Assembly (NCBI GenBank): GCA_964402985.1
Contig: CAYOET010000013.1
Coordinates: 1 to 8,049, forward strand
Source of the DNA: JADYYB01 sp964402985
Lineage (GTDB): Bacteria > Pseudomonadota > Alphaproteobacteria > Rhizobiales > Kaistiaceae
Reading direction: 5' to 3'
Length of the DNA stretch: 8,049 nt
Made by a program: the position numbers and the translations under genes. Below the pieces are notes generated by a model. It saw nothing but the letters and a program-made list of their open reading frames with translations. It was not told the DNA's origin and ran no database searches. This document shows positions 1-5,601 of the stretch, in pieces (within the stretch, counting starts at the first letter, position 1; each line of letters starts with the position of its first letter).

Positions 1-1170
1 GGTGTAGAGACCGAGCGGCGCCCCTGCCCACTCACCGCTGGGAAGGAGCGTTGCCATGTGCGGAAGGCGGAGGCCGCCGAGAACGTTTCCGTCTTCATCA
101 TATTGCAGCTGAATCACGCCGTCCGGTCCGATCGGCCCTTCGAGATAGTGCGGCGGCGGCGGCTCCGTGCCCTCCGATATCCAGGCGGCCAGGTGGCGCA
201 GCATGGCCTTGGCGACCGGCTGCCAGGTGATCGGGTTCTGGCGGGCGGCGCCGAGGTCGCGGAGATTGTTGATGAACACCGGCACGTGCGAAACGCCCGC
301 GATCTCGTACACGCGGTAACCCGGGAGTTGGTGGCGAACCGGTTGCCCGTCCTCGAGCTCCGTCTGGGTGCGAATAACAATTACCTTTCCGGCGTCGGTG
401 AGCGGCTCTGGACAGGACTGGCTGGCATAGAATGACGCTACGGCCGGGAGGCCGGGGCTGTCTCGGGGTGTCTCGTCATTGTTGAGGATCCGGCAACGGG
501 ACTCCGTGCCGGACGCAAGCAGCAGGCCGTCGAAAACGAGCGAGCCATCTTCCTCACGATTGTGACCGAGCCACACGAAGGCCCGGAGGAGTCCGGTGAC
601 GCCTGAGTAGCCGTGGCCGATCACCTGCGTCACCGGCGCCGGTCCGGTCACGCCTTCCAGCTCGGCCGGATCGCGCAACAGCTGCGCCGCATCCCGGATG
701 ATCGCGTAGCCGTCGAGGCCGTTCTCGATGACGCCGTAGTCGGGGCCGAGAATCTCTGTGACAGCGCGCGACCATTGCACCGAGATGTACGTGAAGCCCT
801 CGGTGCGGAGGAAGTCGCTGAAGATCGTGTTGCCGGAATAGAGGACGCTGCGCTGGCCGCGCGGGGCCGTCTCGTCGGTGAAGCTGACGAAGTCGGAAAT
901 GGTGACGACGTCGACGAAGCCGAAGCCGTTCGAGCCAGTGTCGGGATAGGTCATGCTGATCGGCACGCGGTAGTGGCCCATGGTGCCGTCGTCGCGAGCG
1001 AGTGTGCCCTCCATGCTCGCCGTTACCCAGGTGTATTGGCGGCCGCCGAAGCTGCCCATCGAGCCGCTGTCCTTGACCACGACACGATCGACTTCGGCGA
1101 ACGCCCCTCCGGCCGTCACGGTCGTGAAAACCAGGCCGATCATCAAGATTCGAGCCGCCAAACCGCGCAT
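1..1170 (-). CDS. Exported alpha/beta hydrolase-domain protein (Abhydrolase_10 / PF20091-like), C-terminus cut by window edge
   Basis: The reading frame is open from an ATG at 1170 to the window edge (390 codons, no stop), so the C-terminus is missing. Residues 1-25 look like a Sec signal peptide: an Arg near the start, a hydrophobic stretch, and a cleavage site after Ala-Phe-Ala, so the enzyme is probably periplasmic or secreted. A nucleophile elbow His-Gly-Tyr-Ser-Gly lies at 186-190 (Ser189 the likely nucleophile). It is followed by Leu-Leu-Arg-Ala-Phe and Val-Phe-Asp-Gly (212-215), which resembles the SQSG...FLR...VFDG block recalled for the 'alpha/beta hydrolase domain' family. His295 in Gly-Val-Ser-His-Val-Pro is the likely catalytic His. 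Gly-Gly-Leu-Arg-Leu-Pro-His-Met (365-372) and Ala-Pro-Leu-Gly-Leu-Tyr-Thr (384-390) are also family-like. Substrates of this family are poorly known, so no reaction is assigned. A GGGGGAGGG ribosome site ends 4 bases before the ATG and supports this start. The gene lies downstream of the cyclase in the same direction, with a perfect CRP-type site in the gap. Confidence 0.85.
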   Translation of the reverse strand, partial: MRGLAARILMIGLVFTTVTAGGAFAEVDRVVVKDSGSMGSFGGRQYTWVTASMEGTLARDDGTMGHYRVPISMTYPDTGSNGFGFVDVVTISDFVSFTDETAPRGQRSVLYSGNTIFSDFLRTEGFTYISVQWSRAVTEILGPDYGVIENGLDGYAIIRDAAQLLRDPAELEGVTGPAPVTQVIGHGYSGVTGLLRAFVWLGHNREEDGSLVFDGLLLASGTESRCRILNNDETPRDSPGLPAVASFYASQSCPEPLTDAGKVIVIRTQTELEDGQPVRHQLPGYRVYEIAGVSHVPVFINNLRDLGAARQNPITWQPVAKAMLRHLAAWISEGTEPPPPHYLEGPIGPDGVIQLQYDEDGNVLGGLRLPHMATLLPSGEWAGAPLGLYT

Positions 1171-1301
1171 GAAACCCTCCCCCAGGGACACTGTGCTGCG
1201 ACACGGACGACGGGCGGAGTAACTTCCGTGGAGCAAGCTACAGCATTTCCCAAGTCGCCCAAACGCCTCTCGAGCGCCAACGGGTTGCGGCACCCGCGCT
1301 C

Positions 1302-1307
1302 AGTCTA
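1302..1307 (-). promoter_or_regulatory. Possible -10 element of a hydrolase promoter
   Basis: On the minus strand this reads TAGACT, 4 of 6 matches to TATAAT. It starts 22 bases after the perfect CRP-type palindrome at 1330-1345. In classical class II CRP promoters the gap is about 21 bases, so the arrangement could be a CRP-activated promoter with a leader of roughly 125 bases to the hydrolase ATG. No good -35 is seen, as expected for an activator-dependent promoter. This is inference from spacing only. Confidence 0.3.
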
Positions 1308-1329
1308 AGACCAAGTCGCGTCCCTACGC

Positions 1330-1345
1330 TGTGACGGCGATCACA
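1330..1345. promoter_or_regulatory. CRP-type operator, perfect TGTGA-N6-TCACA palindrome
   Basis: The sequence TGTGACGGCGATCACA matches both half-sites of the E. coli CRP consensus with the correct 6-base spacer. It lies in the 196-base gap between the cyclase stop (1367) and the hydrolase start (1170), about 160 bases upstream of the hydrolase ATG. The Crp/Fnr protein encoded at 5602-6285 keeps the residues that read TGTGA, making it the obvious candidate ligand. The site begins about 20 bases past the cyclase stop codon, so bound protein might also affect readthrough from the upstream operon. Confidence 0.75.
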
Positions 1346-1366
1346 GCCCGGAGTTCGGTGGCTCGA

Positions 1367-2494
1367 CTAACCGGCCAGTTCGTAGACCAGTGCCGGCTTG
1401 GAGAAGCCCTTGAGTTCGACCTTGCCGAGTGGGTTCGTGCGCCACGCGGTTCCGATCTCCGTGACGATCCGCTGGCTCACAAGGATCTGGCCGGGCTCGG
1501 CCATCGCGCAGAGGCGCGCGGCGGTGTTGGTCACGGTGCCGATGGCGGCGTAGTCGAGGCGCTTGTCGAAACCGACCGGGCCGACAGTGGCGTAGCCGGC
1601 AGCAATGCCGATGCCGATGCCGAGCGAGGCGCCGCGCTTATTCCAATCGGCGAGCACCGCGCCGACGCCGGTGCGGAGAGCGACCGCCAGCTCGACCGCC
1701 TTGCGGCAAAAATCGGCGCACGGGACGGGCGCGTTGAAGATCACCATCATCCCATCGCCGGCGAAGCGCTCCAGCGTTCCGCCCAGCTCGAAGACATGCT
1801 CGCCGGCGACGGCGTGGTAGTCGCGAAGCAGCTTCACGACATCCTCGGGCTCGGAGAGTTCGGCGAAGGCAGTGAACTCGCGCAGGTCGCTGAAGAGGAC
1901 GGCAACATCGGCGCGTGCCGGCTGAAGGGCCGCCTCCCCGCTCGGCGACGCGAGGATCGCCTCGGTCACTTGCGGGGCGAGGAAGCGCTTGAGGCGCGAC
2001 ATCCGCTCGATCTCGCCGACCTGGGTGGCGACGCGCGTTTCGAGCTCGCGGTTCCAGCCGGCCAGCTCGTTGCCCTGGCGGCGGAGGCGCTCGGCCTGCT
2101 CGACGAGCTGATCCTGGAGGCGCTTGAGGCGGAGCATCGCCTTGACCCGGGCGAGCAGCGAGGCGTGGTCGATCGGCTTGACCAGGTACTCGTCGGCGCC
2201 GGCATCCAGGCCACCTACCACGTCGGTGGTATTGGAGCGCGAGGTCAGCAGGATGATCGGGATGAAGGGCAGCGACGCGTCCGCCTTGATGCGGCGCAGC
2301 GCCGAGATGCCGTCGAGCTTCGGCATCATGATGTCGAGGAGGATGAGGTCGGGCGGATCGCCGCGGACGGCGAGCAGCGCCTCCTCGCCGTCATTGGCCG
2401 AGGAGACGCGGTAGCCCTGGCTCTCGAGGCGATCGCGGAGGATGGCGCGATTGTCCTCGGCGTCGTCGACCACGAGGATGTGCGCATCGGTCAT
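1367..2494 (-). CDS. Response regulator fused to a class III adenylate/guanylate cyclase
   Basis: This 375-residue cytoplasmic protein makes a cyclic nucleotide under receiver control. Residues 5-120 are a receiver with acidic pair Asp10-Asp11, phosphoacceptor Asp54 (LLDIMMP), Thr84 and Lys106 (Val-Lys-Pro), in the PleD-like style. Residues 120-170 are a charged helical, probably coiled-coil, linker. The class III cyclase homology domain covers about 193-373. Metal-binding Asp203 lies in Phe-Ser-Asp-Leu-Arg-Glu-Phe-Thr, Asp247 in Phe-Ala-Gly-Asp-Gly, and the transition-state pair is Asn323 and Arg327 (Val-Thr-Asn-Thr-Ala-Ala-Arg), so it should be active. The base-selecting positions appear to be Arg243 (usually Lys in adenylate or Glu in guanylate cyclases) and Ala316 (usually Asp/Thr or Cys), so ATP versus GTP cannot be assigned. 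The start ATG overlaps the stop of the preceding receiver gene by four bases (ATGA), indicating translational coupling with the kinase and receiver. It is the last gene of the three-gene operon; no clear terminator follows. Confidence 0.93.
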   Translation of the reverse strand: MTDAHILVVDDAEDNRAILRDRLESQGYRVSSANDGEEALLAVRGDPPDLILLDIMMPKLDGISALRRIKADASLPFIPIILLTSRSNTTDVVGGLDAGADEYLVKPIDHASLLARVKAMLRLKRLQDQLVEQAERLRRQGNELAGWNRELETRVATQVGEIERMSRLKRFLAPQVTEAILASPSGEAALQPARADVAVLFSDLREFTAFAELSEPEDVVKLLRDYHAVAGEHVFELGGTLERFAGDGMMVIFNAPVPCADFCRKAVELAVALRTGVGAVLADWNKRGASLGIGIGIAAGYATVGPVGFDKRLDYAAIGTVTNTAARLCAMAEPGQILVSQRIVTEIGTAWRTNPLGKVELKGFSKPALVYELAG

Positions 2495-2862
2495 TGCAGC
2501 GGCAGGAACTCGCGCACCAGCGCCAGCAGGCGGCGCGGGCTGAAGGGCTTGGCGATGTATGCGTCACAGCCGGCCGCACGCGACTTGGTCTCGTCGCCGG
2601 ACAGCGCGTAGGAGGTGACGGCGATCACCGGGATATGGCGAAGGGCCGGGTCGGCCTTGATGCGGCGGGTCACCTCGTAGCCGTCCATGACCGGTAGCTG
2701 GATGTCCATGAGGATGAGGTCCGGGCGGTGGGAGCTGGCCATGGCCCAGCCGGCCGGGCCGTCGATCGCCTCGACGAGGTCGTAGCCGGCGCCAGTGAGG
2801 ACATCGCGCATGATGCGGCGGTTGTCCTCGGTGTCCTCGATGACGAGTATGCGGTTGTTCAT
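2491..2862 (-). CDS. Stand-alone response-regulator receiver (CheY/DivK-like)
   Basis: This protein of 123 residues is a single receiver domain with no output domain. The active site is complete: Glu9-Asp10, phosphoacceptor Asp53 in Leu-Met-Asp-Ile-Gln-Leu-Pro, Thr83 and Lys105 (Ala-Lys-Pro-Phe). The phosphoacceptor block and the Gly-Cys-Asp-Ala-Tyr-Ile stretch resemble DivK of alphaproteobacteria, but DivK itself has a different gene context, so no symbol is given. It overlaps the kinase gene by four bases upstream and the receiver-cyclase gene by four bases downstream, so it should be made together with both. Likely roles are a phosphate sink competing with the cyclase receiver, a phosphorelay intermediate, or an allosteric regulator of the kinase. 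The non-hybrid kinase has no receiver of its own, and no phosphotransfer (Hpt) protein is in the window, which favours sink or allosteric models. Confidence 0.93.
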   Translation of the reverse strand: MNNRILVIEDTEDNRRIMRDVLTGAGYDLVEAIDGPAGWAMASSHRPDLILMDIQLPVMDGYEVTRRIKADPALRHIPVIAVTSYALSGDETKSRAAGCDAYIAKPFSPRRLLALVREFLPLQ

Positions 2863-5267
2863 GCCGCCGCCGCTTTCGGCTGAGCGCCGACCGGCAGGCT
2901 GACGTGAAACGTCGACCCGGCGCCGGGGGCGGACTCGACGCTGATCGTGCCGCCATGCATCTCGACGATGCGCTTGGTGATGGCGAGGCCGAGGCCGGTG
3001 CCGCCCTTGCTGCGGGTCATCGAGCTGTCGATCTGCTGGAACTCCTCGAAGATGCGCTCCTGATCGGAAGCGGCGATGCCCGGACCGGTGTCGCGGACGG
3101 AGAGGACGAAGCGATCGTTGGCGGCGGCGACGCGGATTTCGACCATTCCCTCTGCGGTGAACTTGATGGCGTTGCCGACGAGGTTGACCACCACCTGATG
3201 GAGACGCTGGGAATCGCCACGGCCGATCGGCAGGCCCGGGTCGACCACGGCGCGGAGCTCGATCGGCTTGCCCTTGGCGAGGGACTCGACCGAGGCGACC
3301 GCCGCCTGGATGAGCGAAGTCATGTCGAAGGGCTCGATGTTGAGGACGATCTGGCCGGCCTCGATCTTTGAGAGGTCGAGGACGTCGTTGATGAGACCGA
3401 GAAGGTGCCGGCCGTTGAACTGCACGCGGTCGAGGACTTCGCGGGCCTTCTCGGGCACCGGGCCGTAGATGTCGTCGAGCATCAGCTCGGTGTAGCCGAG
3501 GACGGCGTTGAGCGGCGTGCGCAGCTCGTGACTCATGTTGGCGAGGAACTGCGATTTGTGCTGGCTGGCGAGCTCGAGCTGGCGGCCCTTCTCGCTGAGC
3601 TCGCTGAAGAGCCGCGCGTTCTGCATCGCGATCACCGAGTGCGCGGCGAAGGTCTGCAGGAGGTCGATGGTGGCGGCGGTGAAGACGCCCGGCTTGGCGC
3701 GGCGGACGACCAGAGCGCCGATGATGCTGGCCCCGTGGAGGAGCGGGACAGCAAGGACGGCGCGGTAGCCGCTTCGTTCGAGGATGTCGCGGGCGGCGGA
3801 GGGAGGACCGACGGAGAGGTCGGGAATCTGCACCGGACGGCGGCGGGCTGTCGCCTCCCCGATTGCCGTCTCGCCCGGGCGGATGTGGAGGTCGTTGATG
3901 AGGTTGGTGAGTTCGCGGCTCGAGCCATAAGTGGCGGTGAGCCGGAACTCCTGCCTCTCCTCGTCGAACTCGTGGATGCCCCCGGCATCGGTGCCCGAGA
4001 GCTGCACCGCCTGGCGGACGATGTTGACGAGGACCGTCTCGAGGTCGAGGGACGAGCTGATCGCCTGGCTGACCTCGCCGAGGGCCTTCAGCTCGGCGAC
4101 CGAGCGGCCGAGATCCTCGGTGCGCTCCTCGACGCGGCGCTCGAGATCGGCATGCGAGCGCTGCAGCTGGTCGGCCATGTCGTTGAAATCGGTGGCGAGG
4201 GCCTCGAACTCGTCGTGGGTCTTGACGTCGATGCGCAGCGAGAGATCGCCGGCGCCGATGCGGCCGGCACCCTCCTGAAGGGCCTTGATCGGGACGACCA
4301 TGCGGCGGGCGAGGAAGAGGCCGGCGACGAGGGCGATCGCGAGGCCGAGGAGGAGGAGCGCTCCGGTGCGCAGCGCCGAGGCATAGATCGGAGCGAGCGC
4401 CTCGCGCACCGGCAGCTCGACGAAGACGCGCCAGCCGAGGCGGTCAATCGGGGCGCTTGCCGAGATGATGTCGGCGCCGTCCGGGCCGGTGCCGACCATC
4501 GCTTCCTGGTTGGGATCGCCGATCAACGCGCTTTGCACCTGCGGCAGGTCGGCGAGGCTGGTGTTGCGGAGAACGAGGCTGATGTCGGGGTGGGCGACCA
4601 GCCGGCCGAGGCCATCGACCACGTAGGCATAGCCGCTGTCGCCGACCTCGATCGCCGAGACGAGGTCCCAGATGAATTTGAGGTTGACCTCAGCGATGGC
4701 GACGCCGATGTCGCGACGGGCGCCGGCGTGGGCCATGGTCACATAGGGCTCGGACTCGCGGCGGAAATAGACCGGGCCGAAATAGGTGCGGCTTTCCATT
4801 GCGCCGAGGAAGAACTCGTTCTGCGAGAAATCCTCCTGGCTGCCGATGACGTCGACGTCGAGCCGCGAGACGTGAAGCTGCTCGCGGCCGGCGGCGTCGA
4901 TCTGCCGGAGCTCGGTGATGGCCGGCACCTGCCGCATCAGGCGCAAGGCGTCGAAGCGCCGTTCGTCGAGCGACTCGGCGAGCCACGGCAGCTGGGTGGT
5001 CCAGCCGATCTGGTCCTCGATGGACTCGATGAACTCCGCGATCTTGTAAGCCGCCGAAGCGCCCTGCTCGCGCTGGAGGCGGGCGAGCGAGGCGATCTGC
5101 TCGCGGTAGGAGAACCAGATCTCGAGGAGGCCGCTCGCGGTGAGCGCGGTCGACACCACGACGATGAACAGCACGACATATTTGCGGAACAGCCGCCCAC
5201 GCGGCGGACTGCGCTCCACCGGCCGGCGAACGAGGTCGCGCTCCTCAAAGCCTGCAGCCACCGTCAC
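2859..5267 (-). CDS. Membrane sensor histidine kinase: dCache-HAMP-GAF-HisKA-HATPase
   Basis: This 802-residue inner-membrane kinase is first in the operon. Membrane segments lie at about 29-52 and 299-321, enclosing a periplasmic domain (53-298) of double-Cache type; typical marks are YFGPVYFRR (162-170), PYVTMAHAG (174-182) and DSGYAYVVDGLG (210-221) followed by Val-Ala-His-Pro-Asp (224-228). A HAMP domain (about 322-375), a coiled coil (370-400) and a cytoplasmic GAF domain (about 403-553) follow. The phosphoacceptor is His580 in Ser-His-Glu-Leu-Arg-Thr-Pro. The ATP-binding domain has an N box (Asn695, Asn699), G1 Asp726-Thr-Gly-Pro-Gly, Phe740/Phe743, and G2 Gly755-Gly-Thr-Gly-Leu-Gly. 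There is no attached receiver; the next two genes supply them. The start is GTG at 5267 with a weak Shine-Dalgarno; GTG at 5261 is an alternative. A tiny ATG-ATG-TGA frame (5272-5264) overlaps the GTG start. Cache domains commonly bind small molecules such as amino or organic acids; the ligand here is unknown. Confidence 0.95.
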   Translation of the reverse strand: MTVAAGFEERDLVRRPVERSPPRGRLFRKYVVLFIVVVSTALTASGLLEIWFSYREQIASLARLQREQGASAAYKIAEFIESIEDQIGWTTQLPWLAESLDERRFDALRLMRQVPAITELRQIDAAGREQLHVSRLDVDVIGSQEDFSQNEFFLGAMESRTYFGPVYFRRESEPYVTMAHAGARRDIGVAIAEVNLKFIWDLVSAIEVGDSGYAYVVDGLGRLVAHPDISLVLRNTSLADLPQVQSALIGDPNQEAMVGTGPDGADIISASAPIDRLGWRVFVELPVREALAPIYASALRTGALLLLGLAIALVAGLFLARRMVVPIKALQEGAGRIGAGDLSLRIDVKTHDEFEALATDFNDMADQLQRSHADLERRVEERTEDLGRSVAELKALGEVSQAISSSLDLETVLVNIVRQAVQLSGTDAGGIHEFDEERQEFRLTATYGSSRELTNLINDLHIRPGETAIGEATARRRPVQIPDLSVGPPSAARDILERSGYRAVLAVPLLHGASIIGALVVRRAKPGVFTAATIDLLQTFAAHSVIAMQNARLFSELSEKGRQLELASQHKSQFLANMSHELRTPLNAVLGYTELMLDDIYGPVPEKAREVLDRVQFNGRHLLGLINDVLDLSKIEAGQIVLNIEPFDMTSLIQAAVASVESLAKGKPIELRAVVDPGLPIGRGDSQRLHQVVVNLVGNAIKFTAEGMVEIRVAAANDRFVLSVRDTGPGIAASDQERIFEEFQQIDSSMTRSKGGTGLGLAITKRIVEMHGGTISVESAPGAGSTFHVSLPVGAQPKAAAA

Positions 5268-5337
5268 ATCATCCCACCACGGCCAGCAACCAATCGGATC
5301 TATTGGGACATCCGAAGATGCACTCTGTCTCTACAGG

Positions 5338-5343
5338 ATAGTA
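5338..5343 (-). promoter_or_regulatory. Possible -10 element of the kinase operon promoter
   Basis: On the minus strand this reads TACTAT, 4 of 6 matches to TATAAT. It begins 23 bases after the perfect CRP-type palindrome, close to the 21-base gap of class II CRP promoters. The predicted start of transcription would be near 5331, giving a leader of about 64 bases before the GTG at 5267. The -35 position (5361-5366, CCCTTC on the minus strand) is poor, which suits an activator-dependent promoter. Based on spacing and consensus only. Confidence 0.4.
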
Positions 5344-5366
5344 TTGTTTGGCTTCCGGTCGAAGGG

Positions 5367-5382
5367 TGTGATGCAGATCACA
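5367..5382. promoter_or_regulatory. CRP-type operator, perfect TGTGA-N6-TCACA palindrome
   Basis: TGTGATGCAGATCACA matches both CRP half-sites exactly with the 6-base spacer. It is centred about 107 bases upstream of the kinase GTG and about 227 bases upstream of the crp-like ATG. It sits next to the possible kinase -10 at class II-like spacing, so activation of the kinase-receiver-cyclase operon is the simplest reading. It could also influence rightward transcription. Confidence 0.8.
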
Positions 5383-5439
5383 GCCCGATCCAGTCCTCGC
5401 TTGATCGGTGACTGCAGTTTTGCCGGTCGATCCGCATGC

Positions 5440-5451
5440 ACCGGGCCCGGT
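5440..5451. repeat. 12-base perfect palindrome ACCGGGCCCGGT
   Basis: This self-complementary GC-rich palindrome lies between the two CRP-type sites. It could be an operator or simply chance in GC-rich DNA; it does not resemble a terminator because no T run follows. Confidence 0.3.
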
Positions 5452-5474
5452 CCCAAGAGTATTTGCCTCCTCTC

Positions 5475-5490
5475 AGTGACCTTCGTCACA
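5475..5490. promoter_or_regulatory. CRP-type operator with one mismatch, upstream of crp-like gene
   Basis: AGTGACCTTCGTCACA differs from TGTGA-N6-TCACA by one base (A for T at the first position) and keeps the 6-base spacer and the GTGA/TCAC cores. It lies 111 bases before the ATG of the crp-like gene, a position fitting autoregulation. The sign of regulation cannot be read: only a weak -10 (GAAAGT, 5512-5517) is found at class II spacing. Confidence 0.6.
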
Positions 5491-5546
5491 CCGTCGGGGG
5501 ACTGGATTTGCGAAAGTGTATGACGCGCCGGACGGTGAGCCCGGCC

Positions 5547-5558
5547 GTGGCCGGCCAC
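5547..5558. repeat. 12-base perfect palindrome GTGGCCGGCCAC in crp-like leader
   Basis: A perfect GC-rich palindrome about 45 bases before the crp-like start codon. In mRNA it might form a short hairpin, but with little or no loop it is weak. It may be chance. Confidence 0.25.
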
Positions 5559-5592
5559 TCTGGACTAAAGTCTCCCTGACACCCGGGATCGT

Positions 5593-5596
5593 GAGG
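5593..5596 (+). promoter_or_regulatory. Ribosome binding site of crp-like gene
   Basis: GAGG sits five bases before the ATG at 5602 and supports that start. Confidence 0.6.
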
Positions 5597-5601
5597 CAGC
5601 C

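Larger units (their letters stand above)
5268..5601. other. Divergent intergenic region between kinase operon and crp-like gene
   Basis: This 334-base region separates two divergently transcribed units and holds no convincing gene. It is less GC-rich than the flanking genes over about 5285-5400. It contains two CRP-type palindromes (5367-5382, 5475-5490), a possible -10 for the kinase operon, two perfect 12-base GC-rich palindromes (5440-5451, 5547-5558) and the ribosome site of the crp-like gene. A short frame running leftward from about 5558 has no recognisable features and is not accepted. Confidence 0.7.

Noticed and set aside
554..1204. Minus-strand frame of 216 codons and plus-strand frame 613-1308 over the hydrolase
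   Set aside because: Both overlap the hydrolase frame, which has a signal peptide, nucleophile elbow and ribosome site. The alternatives are Arg/His-rich or Ala/Arg/Val-rich without motifs.
1331..2611. Plus-strand open frame of 426 codons opposite the receiver-cyclase
   Set aside because: It is antisense to a clear receiver-cyclase gene, and its start lies inside the CRP-type palindrome. Its composition is shadow-like, with no domain recognised.
5344..5372. Possible rightward promoter TTGTTT-N17-TGTGAT overlapping the CRP-type site
   Set aside because: Only moderate matches to consensus, the -10 is part of the palindrome itself, and it would give a leader of over 200 bases; too weak to call.
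3405..5411. Long plus-strand open frame (668 codons) opposite the kinase
   Set aside because: It lies antisense to a kinase with every expected domain and motif. Its translation is a low-complexity Asp/Glu/Ala/Gly-rich string typical of a shadow frame in GC-rich DNA.
5331..5558. Small minus-strand frame of 75 codons in the divergent intergenic region
   Set aside because: No ribosome site or recognisable domain, and it runs across both CRP-type sites and the candidate promoter.
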